A stretch of DNA of 64,000 nucleotides from Nemertoderma westbladi (lineage: Eukaryota > Xenacoelomorpha > Nemertodermatida > Nemertodermatidae): positions 1-64,000 of the forward strand of contig JAUCBJ010008058.1 in assembly GCA_032718475.1 (NCBI GenBank), given 5' to 3'. Both the position numbers and the translations under genes were made by a program. The notes under the pieces are model-generated. The model did not search any database and had not been told where the DNA came from. It saw nothing but the letters and a program-made list of their open reading frames with translations. Positions 31,381 through 43,129 of the stretch are shown one piece after another. Each line of letters starts with the position of its first letter. Within the stretch, counting starts at the first letter, position 1.

Positions 31381-34300
31381 CAAGGATGTGTTATGGAACC
31401 AGTATGCTATAAGGATGTGTTATGGAACCGGGTGCTATAAGGATGTGTTATGGAACCGGGGTGCTATAAGGATGTGTTATGGAACCGGGGTGCTGTAAGG
31501 ATGTGTTATGGAACCGGGGTGCTATAAGGATGTGTTATGGAACCGGGGTGCTATAAGGATGTGTTATGGAACCGGGGTGCTATAAGGATGTGTTATGGAA
31601 CCGGGGTGCTATAAGGATGTGTTCTGGAACCGGGGTGCTATAAGGATGTGTTATGGAACCAGGGTGCTATAAGGATGTGTTATGGAACCGGTATGCTATA
31701 AGGATGTGTTATAGAACCGGGGTGCTATAAGGATGTGTTATAGAACCGGGGTGCTATAAGGATGTGTTATGGAACCGGGGTGCTATAAGGATGTGTTATA
31801 GAACCGGGGTGCTATAAGGATGTGTTATGGAACCGGTGTGCTATAAGGATGTGTTATAGAACCGGGGTGCTATAAGGATGTGTTATGGAACCGGGGTGCT
31901 ATAAGAATGTGTTATGGAACCGGGGTGCTCTAAGGATGTGTTATAGAACCGAGGTGCTGTAAGGATGTGTTATGGAACCGGTGTGCTATAAGGATGTGTT
32001 ATAGAACCGGGGTGCTATAAGGATGTGTTATAGAACCGAGGTGCTGTAAGGATGTGTTATGGAACCGGTGTGCTATAAGGATGTGTTATAAAACCGGGGT
32101 GCTATAAGGATGTGTTATAGAACCGGGGTGCTATAAGGATGTGTTATGGAACCGGTGTGCTATAAGGATGTGTTATAGAACCGGGGTGCTATAAGGATGT
32201 GTTATAGAACCGGGGTGATATAAGGATGTGTTATGGAACTGGGGTGCTATAAGGATGTGTTATGGAACCGGTGTGCTATAAGGATGTGTTATAGAACCGG
32301 GGTGCTATAAGGATGTGTTATAGAACCGGGGTGCTATAAGGATGTGTTATGGAACCGGTGTGCTATAAGGATGTGTTATGGAACCGGGGTGAGATAAGGG
32401 TGTGTTATGGAACCGGGGTGCTATAAGGATGTGTTTTAGAACCGGGGTGCTATAAGGATGTGTTATGGAACCGGTGTGCTATAAGGATGTGTTATGGAAC
32501 CGGTGTGCTATAAGGATGTGTTATGGAACCGGGGTGCTATAGGGATGTGTTATGGAACCGGGGTGCTATAAGGATGTGTTATGAAACCGGTGTGCTATAA
32601 GGATGTGTTATGGAACCGGTGTGCTATAAGGATGTGTTATGGAACTGGGGTGAGATAAGGATGTGTTATGGAACCGGGGTGCTATAAGGATGTGTTATGG
32701 AACCGGTGTGCTATAAGGATGTGTTATGGAACCGGGGTGCTATAAGGATGTGTTATGGAACCGGGGTGAGATAAGGATGTGTTATGGAACCGGGGCGCTA
32801 TAAGGATGTGTTATAGATCCGGTGTGCTATAAGGATGTGTTATAGAACCGGGGTGCTATAAGGATGTGTTATGGAACCGGGGTGCTATAAGGATGTGTTA
32901 TAGAACCGGGGTGCTATAAGGATGTGTTATGGAACCGGGGTGCTATAGGGATGTGTTATGGAACCGGGGTGCTATAAGGATGTGTTATGAAACCGGTGTG
33001 CTATAAGGATGTGTTATGGAACCGGTGTGCTATAAGGATGTGTTATGGAACTGGGGTGAGATAAGGATGTGTTATGGAACCGGGGTGCTATAAGGATGTG
33101 TTATGGAACCGGTGTGCTATAAGGATGTGTTATGGAACCGGGGTGCTATAAGGATGTGTTATGGATCCGGGGTGAGATAAGGATGTGTTATGGAACCGGG
33201 GCGCTATAAGGATGTGTTATAGAACCGGGGTGCTATAAGGATGTGTTATAGAACCGGGGTGCTATAAGGATGTGTTATGGAACCGGGGTGCTATAAGGAT
33301 GTGTTATAGAACCGGGGTGCTATAAGGATGTGTTATGGAACCGGTGTGCTATAAGGATGTGTTATAGAACCGGGGTGCTATAAGGATGTGTTATGGAACC
33401 GGGGTGCTATAAGAATGTGTTATGGAACCGGGGTGCTCTAAGGATGTGTTATAGAACCGAGGTGCTGTAAGGATGTGTTATGGAACCGGTGTGCTATAAG
33501 GATGTGTTATAGAACCGGGGTGCTATAAGGATGTGTTATAGAACCGAGGTGCTGTAAGGATGTGTTATGGAACCGGTGTGCTATAAGGATGTGTTATAAA
33601 ACCGGGGTGCTATAAGGATGTGTTATAGAACCGGGGTGCTATAAGGATGTGTTATGGAACCGGTGTGCTATAAGGATGTGTTATAGAACCGGGGTGCTAT
33701 AAGGATGTGTTATAGAACCGGGGTGATATAAGGATGTGTTATGGAACTGGGGTGCTATAAGGATGTGTTATAGAACCGGGGTGCTATAAGGATGTGTTAT
33801 GGAACCGGGGTGCTATAGGGATGTGTTATGGAACCGGGGTGCTATAAGGATGTGTTATGAAACCGGTGTGCTATAAGGATGTGTTATGGAACCGGTGTGC
33901 TATAAGGATGTGTTATGGAACTGGGGTGAGATAAGGATGTGTTATGGAACCGGGGTGCTATAAGGATGTGTTATGGAACCGGTGTGCTATAAGGATGTGT
34001 TATGGAACCGGGGTGCTATAAGGATGTGTTATGGATCCGGGGTGAGATAAGGATGTGTTATGGAACCGGGGCGCTATAAGGATGTGTTATAGATCCGGTG
34101 TGCTATAAGGATGTGTTATAGAAACGGGGTGCTATAAGGATGTGTTATGGAACCGGGGTGCTATAAGGATGTGTTATAGAACCGGGGTGCTATAAGGATG
34201 TGTTATGGAACCGGGGTGCTATAAGGATGTGTTATGGAACCGGGGTGCTATAAGGATGTGTTACAGAACCGGGGTGCTATAAGGATGTGTTATGGAACCG

Positions 34301-34833
34301 GTGTGCTATAAGGATGTGTTATAGAACCGGTGTGCTATAAGGATGTGTTATAGAACTGGGGTGCTATAAGGATGTGTTATAGAACTGGGGTGCTATAAGG
34401 ATGTGTTATGGAACCGGGGTGCTATAAGGATGTGTTATAGAACCGGGGTGCTATAAGGATGTGTTATGGAACCGGGGTGCTATAAGGATGTGTTAGGGAA
34501 CCGGGGTGCTATAAGGATGTGTTATGGAACCGGGGTGCTATAAGGATGTGTTATGGAACCGGGGTGCTATAAGGATGTGTTATGGAACCGGTGTGCTATA
34601 AGGATGTGTTATGGAACCGGGGTGCTATAAGGATGTGTTATAGAACCGGGGTGCTATAAGGATGTGTCATGGAACCGGGGTGCTATAAGGATGTGTTATG
34701 GAATCGGGGTGCTATAAGGATGTGTTATAGAACCGGGGTGCTATAAGGATGTGTTATGGAACCGGTGTGCTATAAGGATGTGTTATGGAACCGGGGTGCT
34801 ATAAGGATGTGTTATAGAACCGGGGTGCTATAA
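31381..34833. repeat. 29-bp minisatellite, about 119 copies
   Basis: Unit contains GGATGTGTTATGGAACC and GGTGCTATAA. Total length is almost exactly 119 units, so there are hardly any indels. Variant types (ATAGAACC, GGTGTGC, GAGATAAGG, GGGCGC, ATAGATCC) recur in the same order at distances that are multiples of 29, showing higher-order block duplication. There are no spacers. Confidence 0.97.
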
Positions 34834-35017
34834 GATTTATTTTATCTGGGTGAATCATGTAATTCTCTACTGGAGTACCCGCCAATAATCGTTGCTGGTT
34901 ACCATGACAACAACATCCCACGGAGTGACGTCAGCCACTATTTGTTTAAAGAAGATTTGTAAGTAATTAATGCTACTGTAGGAATTTATTGTTGTCAGTT
35001 GAAAAATTAAAACATTT
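34834..35017. promoter_or_regulatory. Spacer with X-box-like motif
   Basis: GTTACCATGACAAC at 34898-34911 fits the RFX X-box. Otherwise unremarkable. Confidence 0.3.
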
Positions 35018-36055
35018 CAGGGTTATGATCGCAACATTTGATGGGAATCCCAAGGCAACAGTTCTATGTTGATGTAGTCCAACCAATGCCTCAGAGCCAG
35101 AACAAGCAGTCAAGTTTTATGAAGAACTGACTGGACTTATAAAGGACATTCCGAAACACAATGTTAAAGTCATTGCTGGTGACCTGAATGCGCAAATTGG
35201 CCCAGAAGACATCAAGGGTTACACATATAACACCAGTTCTAATAGAAATGGGTACTTACTTTTAGACCTAATGGAAGAATGTGAATTGATACTACTAGGA
35301 TCGGCATGCTGCATTGCAGCTGCATTTTTAAGAATGCTGTGCCGGCTTATCGACAAAATTGCACCGCCACAACTCCCTATCACCCATGACATTTGCTAGA
35401 TCATCCGCATCTTCAAGGCCAGTGTCCTTTAAGATGCTTCTCAAGAAAGTCATGGGCTGTCCACCATGCTTATTCACTCCATGAGGCTGCCAAAGTACAA
35501 GATTATGCACTGGCTGGTCCTCACGGCGAAAGCAACCCGACCTAATGGAAGAATGTGAATTGATACCAACAAACAACACATTCGAAAAGATTAAGGGGAA
35601 GCTATGGACCTTTCAATACCCTAATGGAACCAAAGCTCAACTGGATTACATCCTTATAAACAAAAAGTGGAGAAACAGCATGATCAACTGCGAGGCATAC
35701 AGCTCGTTCAACCTAATTGGTTCGGACCACAGAATTGTGACTGCAGAGATCAGACTCAGTTTGAGAGCCAGCAAACCCAGGACAAGCAAGCAAATCAACT
35801 ATGACTAGGAGAAACTCAGAACTGACAATGCTGTAAAGGATGCTTATACAGTAGAAGTTCAAAACCGCTTTGAAGCACTTCAGTCAATGGATGAAGACCA
35901 ATCCACCAATTCAATATACCAGAATATAATAACAGCCCACAAGGAATCAGCTAAGAGGCATATCCCCCAGAAACCCAAACGAAAACAGTATGTGCCATGG
36001 CAAAACTCTGAGGTTACTTGTAAGAGGGAAGATCTTAAGATAGCCTACAAAGTTT
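35018..36055 (+). pseudogene. RTE-like element, endonuclease fragment (copy G)
   Basis: From VMIATFDGNPK... through IAGDLNAQI, LLLDLMEECELI, QLDYILINKKWRNS and GSDHRIVTAEIRLSLRASK, the C-terminal half of an AP-type endonuclease, then the start of the linker. It has a missense/stop patch near 35070 (CYSPTN changed), a TAG at 35806-35808 where the sister copy has TGG, and a 247-bp insertion at 35292-35538. It closely matches the element at 36056-39236. It breaks off at AAAGTT, exactly where the next element's 5' end begins. Confidence 0.85.
35292..35538 (-). mobile_element. 5'-truncated RTE-like insertion with 27-bp TSD
   Basis: The last ~70 codons of the family at 53758-55683 (HCFRREDQPVHNLVLWQ...ANVMGDRELWRCNFVDKPAQHS) plus its 3' tail, on the minus strand. 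It is flanked by a perfect 27-bp direct repeat (35265-35291 and 35539-35565, GACCTAATGG...ATTGATA). Length and flanks are those of target-primed reverse transcription. Confidence 0.93.
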
Positions 36056-39000
36056 AAATAGGTCAGGTCAGGTCCCCAGATCCTGCTACCACTATGGCAG
36101 TAATGTGGTACTACCTGTAGCTGTCAGCGCAGTAGGGCAGGCCCGATAAGCATAGCCTATTCATTAATTAGTTGATCAAAAGTGGGTTGGTTCAGCCCCG
36201 TCAACTAAATAAGTCACTGAGGGCTATAGCGCCTAGGGCACCATTGAAGGCAAAGGCTTGATACGCATCTGCATTAGAGATGATACAAGCCCCGCCCTGT
36301 CTATACTGGATGCTCCTCTACCAGTGTTAGGTAACCTAACCCAGGAGGCACACTTGGTTCAGGGTGTAACAAATGGACCCCTACAGTCGGCAGCAGGGCT
36401 GTAGGCCATGGATAGGCGGAACGTAATCAACCAACGGCTAGACATGCTGACAAGGTCGGCGGAAGGTAATCAACCAACGGCGACCTACTGCGAAGACGCT
36501 TGTAGGAGTTGCGACCACAAGCGGTTTACCCCCGCAACTAAAAGATATGAGTATGAGAACCCTCCAGGAGAAATACCGGCTCGGTCGTCGCCCGGGTCAA
36601 CAAGGACAGCGTCCCTCGGTGGTACACCAGGCTGGGGTCGATAAATTGGCTACTGGAACAGAAGACAGAGAAGAAAGAAGAACCAACCTGTTTAAATGTA
36701 AAAAGACACTAAAGATTGCTACAATGAACGCACGCACGCTGAAAGCACATAGCAAACAGGGTGACATGGTCGCTCTGGCAATGGAATATAACATCGACAT
36801 CATCTGCATCCAAGAACATCGGATTTGTCATGAAGACACTGCCATGAAGTACAATGACATTGGAAATGGATGGACGTTAGTAACAAGCTCAGCAGTAAGA
36901 AACTCGGCCAATGCATCAATTGGTGGAGTAGGAATTCTGCTAAGCCCATTTGCACTTAAGACCTTAAACAACATCGAATCTATAAATTCCAGGGTTATGA
37001 TCGCAACATTTGATGGGAATCCCAAGACAACAGTTATATGTTGCTACAGTCCAACCAATGCATCAGAGCCAGAACAAGCAGTCAAGTTTTATGAAGAACT
37101 GACTGGACTTATTAAGGACACCCCGAAACACAATGTTAAAGTCATTGCTGGTGACCTGAATGCGCAAATCATCAATCATCAAGGGTTACACCTATAACAC
37201 CAGTTCTAACAGAAATGGGTACTTACTCTTAGACCTAATGGAAGAATGTGAATTGATACCAACAAACAACACATTCGAAAAGAGTAAGGGGAAGCTATGG
37301 ACCTTTCAATACCCTAATGGAACCAAAGCACAACTGGATTACATCCTTATAAACAAAAAGTGGAGAAATAGCATGATCAACTGCGAGGCATACAGCTCGT
37401 TCAACCTAATTGGTTCGGACCACAGAATTGTGACTGCAGAGATCAGACTCAGTTTGAGAGCCAGCAAACCCAGGACAAGCAAGCAAATCAACTATGACTG
37501 GGAGAAACTCAGAACTGACAATGCTGTAAAGGTGCTTGTACAGTAGAAGTTCAAAACCGCTTTGAAGCACTTCAGTCAATGGATGAAGACCAATCCACCG
37601 ATTCAATATACCAGAATATAATAACAGCCCACAAGGAATCAGCTAAGAGGCATATCCCCCAGAAACCTAAACGAAAACAGTATGTACCATGGCAAAACTC
37701 TGAGGTTACTTGTAAGAGAGAAGATCTTAAGATAGCCTACAAAGTTAAAACCGAACAACCAACAACCGAAAACATTAACAAGGTTGAGAAAGCTAAGGAC
37801 GATCTTAAATTGGCCTACAACATCAGCCAGGAAAAGTACATACAGGATAAAACTGACGCAATTACAATTGCTCACATACAGCAACAATCAAGACTTACCT
37901 GGCAAACTGTAAATGAGGTATCTGGTCGGAAAAGTTGTGCAAAGGGGCGCCTCAAAGCCGATAGTCCTGAAGAACGTGTTGGGAAGTGGAAAAACCACTT
38001 CAGCAACTTGCTTGGGCAGCCACCAAACATCGAGGTCAGCCCTACAAGGAAAATATATGACAAGACACTACCTATAGAAACAGGGGACTTCACACCTGCC
38101 GAACTCCAAAGAAGCATTAAAAGTATGTCCAATAATAAAGCGAGTGGATTAGATGAAATCCCAGCGGAGGTATGGAAAACAGGAGCGCTAAACAGACCAT
38201 TATTGAATGTTTGCAACCGGATGTTAAAAGGGGAAAAGCCACCACCAATTTGTACTAAAGGTCAACTAAAACCTCTCCCCAAGAAAGGAGACCTCGGCAT
38301 ACCAACAAACTATCGTGGGATCTGTCTGCTTGTGGTAGCTGCCAAAATATACAATAAAATGATTCTATATAGGATTAGGCCTCACATAGAGAAACTACTG
38401 CGTAAGAGCCAAAACGGATTTCGACCAAGAAGATCAACAATAGCTCAGATACTTGCACTACGGAGACTGATTGAAGGAATTAAGTCAAAGAATCTCCCCG
38501 CAGTCATGACTTTTGTGGACTTCAAGAAGGCATTCGACTCCATCCATAGAGGTAAAATGCTTGAAATCCTAAGAGCTTATGGAATACCAGAAGTAATTGT
38601 TGCTAGCATTGGATTGTTATATTGTGACACAGAAGCGCAGGTACTTTCACCAGATGGTGAAACTGAGTTTTTCTCAATCCTGGCTGGCGTACTGCAAGGT
38701 GACACATTAGCACCATTACGATTTGTAATTGTGCTGGATTACGCAATGAGGACGGCCACAAAGGGTGAAGATCTGGGATTCACACTTCAAGAACGCAGAA
38801 GTAGTAGATATCCGGCAACTACAGTCACAGACACCGACTTTGCGGATGACATCGCCCTGCTCTCTAATACACTAGCAGATGCACAGCTTCTACTAAATAA
38901 AGTGGAAAGGGCTGCTAAGGAGGTTGGATTGCATATAAATGCTACCAAGACCGAATTCATGACCTTTAATGTTGATGGAAACTTGACAAACCATTGATAA

Positions 39001-39236
39001 TAATCAACTAAGGAAGGTCGATGACTTCCAGTACCTTGGATCATGGATAGAGAGTAGCAAAAAGGACATAGAAGTTAGGAAAGCAAAGGCTTGGGCAGCT
39101 CTATCAAAAATGGATACCATTGTGGGCGCGAGGAAACTGTTTGTTACCGGTACACAGAAATTCTTTATTCCAATTTTATTGTCCAATTTTAGGCATATGT
39201 ATATTACTGATTACCGTCGCACACACAGAATGAATT
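36056..39236 (+). pseudogene. RTE-like element F, nearly complete but frameshifted
   Basis: A 5' leader (36056-36407), then ORF2. Endonuclease: KIATMNARTLKAHSKQ at about 36709-36756, CIQEHRI, and IAGDLNAQI (37146-37171), with an indel after NAQI. A second stretch, 37172-37540, carries the GSDHRIV motif (about 37410) and ends in a 1-bp deletion at 37531, where sister copy G reads GGATGC. RT: 37579-38997 with NGFRPRRST, FVDFKKAFDSI (about 38510-38545), GVLQGDTLAPL, DTDFADDIALLS (about 38830-38865) and KTEFMTFN. A further frameshift near 38995 leads to DDFQYLGSWIESS, and the C terminus is lost by about 39180. At least three frame breaks make it non-functional. A related but distinct family from the 53758 element. 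Confidence 0.88.
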
Positions 39237-39429
39237 AATCGATTTATATAGGCCTACATTACATATATATAATAGCCAGTACGGTAGGATGTCAAAGGTC
39301 AAACTGCAGAATGGGTAGACCGGCACACGTGTGAATGGTGTAATCAATATGAAATATAATTAGGAATGATAATGAGGGTTACAACCATCTGGAAATCAGA
39401 TCTCTCCAGGCACCTGAAGACTAAGTTCT

Positions 39430-40550
39430 TCACGTATGTTCAGCATACTTTCATTATATGGGATTCCTGATGAAATTATTGCAGCAATCAGATCAGTATA
39501 CGATGGTTCGACAACATTTGTGTCTACTGTTGACGGTGACACAGAACCATTTGAAGTGTTATGGGGCGTCCTCCAAGGAGACACACTTGCACCATTCTTG
39601 TTCATTATTGTGGTTGACTATGTTCTACGCATGTCCTTAGATCATCATAATGATGATGGGGTGATGATAACTCCACCTACTGCCACCAGAAGTCGAGGAA
39701 ATCCTGCCAAGTACCTAACTGATCTAGACTTTGCTGATGACTTAGGAGTACTCTCAGAATCATTAGAGGGAGCCCAACGGCTCCTCAGCTCAATAGAACA
39801 TGCTGCTTCTAGTGTTGGTCTTTTTATTAACTCCAGAAAGACCAAAATTTTGACAGTTAACTTTGAAAGTCCTCAGCAAGTCTCTGATCGGATGAGCATA
39901 AGCTCAAAGGATGGTATGCTTGAGCATGTGGACGACTTCTGTTACCTGGGATCATGGATCCGGAAGTCAGGTGAGGACCTTCGAATACGTAAGGGAAAGG
40001 CATGGGCAGCCTTGAATAGGCTTTCCAGGATTTGGAAGTCACCGAGAATTAATCGGAAACTTAAGGTCCGATTATTTAGAGCAGCAATAGTTCCAGTACT
40101 CCTCTACGGGAGTCCATGCTGGGCTCTAACTGCTGAGGACACCAAATCTCTGGATGGCACATTCACAAGAATGCTACGCCGGGTTCATTGTGTCAAGTAC
40201 AATGCACACATCTCCAACCAGACACTATATAACATTGGAGGTGTCTCATTGGTTCCCCCAAGCTTGACACTAGAACAAAATCGCCTCCGCTTTGCAGGAC
40301 ATTGCTTTCGCCGTGAGGACCAGCCAGTGCATAATCTTGTACTTTGGCAGCCTCATGGAGTGAATAAGCATAGTGGACAGCCCATGACTTTCTTGAGACG
40401 CATCTTAAAGGACACTGGCATTGAAGATGCGGATGATCTAGCAAATGTCATGGGTGATAGGGAGTTGTGGCGGTGCAATTTTGTTGACAAGCCGGCACAG
40501 CATTCTTAAAAATGCAGCTGCAATGCAGCATGCCGATCCTAGTAGTATAG
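39430..40550 (+). pseudogene. RTE-like element, 5'-truncated copy C
   Basis: Open from 39436 to 40509 (357 codons). It starts between RT motifs A and B (MFSILSLYGIPDEI) and contains GVLQGDTLAPFLF, LDFADDLGVLSES, FCYLGSWIRKSGEDLRIRK, ALTAEDTKSLDGTFTRMLRR and the ending ANVMGDRELWRCNFVDKPAQHS, then the family tail TGCAGCTGCAATGCAGC..CCTAGTAGTA. RT motifs upstream of motif B are absent, so it is not autonomous although the frame is clean. No target duplication is clear. Confidence 0.9.
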
Positions 40551-40552
40551 CT

Positions 40553-41405
40553 TATAGTAGCCTACATATAATAATAACTGTTCTTTGAGATGGCTTGCAG
40601 TTCTACTACAAGAAGGCCTCACATCTGTGCTTTGAATTCTTTAATGTGGAAAGGGATTCTGGAGTTGGAGGCTACCCAGCCTCCAAGCCAACCATTAGTG
40701 AACCTGAGGCAAGTCACTAGACTAGCCTCAGTTAACCTTAACACCCTAACACTCGGGTCCCCAATGCGACAAGATGAGCTGACAGCCTTAGCAGATAAGC
40801 TTTATCTTAGTGCAGTGGGTATTCAAGAGCACCGAATGCAGACTGGACAGACTGATGAGGTTCTGATTAAGGACATGGGGGGGCGGTTGGCGACTCGCCC
40901 TCGCATCAGCAGATGTTAGTGGCAATGATGGAATTGGTCTATTGATGCAACCGCCTTATTGTGGCCAAGGTAAAACTTAGTCTGCGCGCTAGCAGAACAA
41001 GGAAATCTGCCTAGCCGCGGCATGAATTGTCCTCTCTGTTGCAACAGCCAAGTGTGAGATCCAGCTTCACACTTCAGCTGAGCAACAGGTATGAGGTTCT
41101 TGCCTCTGAGGCGGCAGATCACTGCGAGGGCTATACTGCCTTCACAAAAGCAGTTAAAGTTAGCAGCTGCAGAATCAGTTCCTGTTATAATGTTATAATA
41201 CCCTCCGAAACAGGAAAAAGTACAATTGTCAAGTACAATTGACACTATACAGACTATACAACATCGGAGGTGTTCCATTATTCTCCCCAAGCTTGAAACT
41301 TGAACGGAGTCGCCTCCTCTTTGCGAGACATTGATTTCGCCTTGAGGACCAGCCAGTGAATAATCTTGTGCTGCTTTAGCGGCCTCATGGAGTGAATAAG
41401 TCAGT
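40553..41405 (+). pseudogene. RTE-like element, rearranged endonuclease and 3' pieces (copy E)
   Basis: 40590-40919 encodes the N-terminal endonuclease (ASVNLNTLTLGSPMRQDELTALADKLYLSAVGIQEHRMQ). It then jumps near 40970 to the C-terminal endonuclease/linker (SLRASR...LLQQPSVRSSFTLQLSNRY), and near 41225 to the late ORF2 segment (NIGGVPLFSPSLKLERSRLLFARH, LEDQPVNNLVL). Large internal deletions and stops make it a relic. Confidence 0.75.
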
Positions 41406-41502
41406 TTATAGGTCTTATAAATCAGTATGTCGAAACATATACCATATATTCGCAGGAATTGGAATATTTATTTAATTAATCATAGGATTTGATACTTTTT
41501 AG

Positions 41503-41744
41503 TCCGATATATAGAGCGTTACGAGAAATTCGGTTCGCAAACGATGATAAGAGAGGAGTGAGTGCAACCTACAACGACCCGGCCATTGGTAGACTTATAG
41601 CTGAAGATATACTGGCCCGGGAGTGGTTCTCTAAACATCAGCCTAATCTCTCACTGAGGGTCTATCTATTGGAATTGTTACTGCCAACGTTGGTTTTGGC
41701 GATAGAGAAGTTACTACTGGAGGCGAATAGAAGAGGTCTCGTAG
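41503..41744 (+). CDS. Probable internal exon of an unrecognised gene
   Basis: An 80-residue open stretch with protein-like composition: IYRALREIRFANDDKRG, ATYNDPAIGRLIAEDILAREWF and LRVYLLELLLPTLVLAIEKL. It is preceded by GATACTTTTTAG (good acceptor, exon starts 41503) and followed by GTAG/GTAAAT (good donor, exon ends 41744). The reading frame has a stop just past the donor, as expected for an exon. The hydrophobic helix YLLELLLPTLVLAIEKLL resembles the Dpy-30/RIIa-like dimerisation helices of ciliary proteins, but I cannot name the gene. Neighbouring exons are not visible. Confidence 0.55.
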
Positions 41745-43129
41745 GTAAATAAGTTTATTTTCACTTAAAAATAATTTACAACTCAAATATATAAATATTA
41801 AGATGAGAAGCGAGGATTGTTGACCTGACGAGATCTCAAGCGCATCAGTTGTGGAGTCAGTATAGGTAATATTAAATAGTTTCTCCTTTACACATTACTG
41901 TAAAGGAGTAAGAAAAACTAATAATAAACTGTTTGAGTTTAATATTTGCGGAAGAATGGAACGCAAAAACTCAATGAACCTCTGTAAAAAGAATGAAGAC
42001 CATGGTTGGGCATTCCAACCACTAAGGAGGAGGTAAGGAAATTTAGAGAAATGAATACCAAAAATGAACACGTCAGGGCGTGTGGCTTTTATAAATCTTA
42101 CCTAGATATTCAATCAGTTCTATGAATTTTATCGAAATATTCAATCAGTTCTATGAATTTTATCGAAATATTCAATCAGTTCTATGAATTTTATCGAAAT
42201 ATTCAATCAGTTCTATGGCTTTGGAGTAGAACAGCGCATTGCTAAAAAAATGTGCGTTTTAGTCGCAAAAGCTTTAACAGGGATGTTAGTATATTTAGGC
42301 GTGTTTAGCCGTGATTAATGGCAATATGGCAATATTACTTTGTCTGGAGGGGAATCTACTACGACTGTCAAGAACATACTACTAGTACTACTCCGATCGG
42401 CATGCTGCCTTGCAGCTATATATTATATAATATATATTGCATATAGCATAATGAGCATGACCTACTATAGATACGACCCGCCAAGCTGCTGCAAAGCCCC
42501 TAAATTTAGTGGGCCAGTAATTTCTCTTAGATAGAACCCCTGAAACGATGTCAGGCGCGTCAAAAGTACTTGTCCCTAACTAAAATTATATCCTCTTTCA
42601 GATGAGACAAATAAAAATTTAATAGCTCGAGTAGTTTTCAAGATATAAGGAGTTCCTGGCACCCATACCATATCAGCACTTTTTGGAATTGATAAAATTA
42701 CACAAAATACATCACCCTTTGGTATAACCATTAAACCATACTACGCTTTTTGGTTTTGTGGAATTCATTATTTTAGTAATCGAAAGCGAAATTAGAATAA
42801 AATCTTCATTGTTTATTTTATAATAGACACTAAAAGAGCACCAAAATTACAAGTAGCTCGAAATTTTCAAATAGCCAAAAGTGGTAATTTGGCTCTATAG
42901 TTTGGCTCCTGCGGTTTTAGTATGTGCTGATTTCATTAGCAAGGTTTATATAAATGTTGTATTTTCAAAAATGGCCAATGGGTCAGTCGAAAAGTTTAAG
43001 TGACAGCCAGTGCAGTTCTATTTCAGTACTGCAGTACTCTGGTAGGCATTCTGGTCCGGTAGTAATGTAGTGAATTATTTAGTATGTGGTATGTGCATTG
43101 CACTGCACTACATTACTGATTACTGAATT
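41745..43129. other. Intergenic or intronic DNA with a short tandem repeat
   Basis: About 3.7 copies of a 31-bp unit (ATTCAATCAGTTCTATGAAT) at 42104-42217. A short minus-strand remnant of the RTE-like 3' tail (GGCATGCTGCCTTGCAGCT) at about 42399-42417, next to CTACTAGTACTACT. No gene otherwise. Confidence 0.6.

Noticed and set aside
31381-34833. Possible CRISPR-like array
   Set aside because: Units abut directly without unique spacers, the sequence is eukaryotic, and no cas genes are present. The same applies to 5239-5955.
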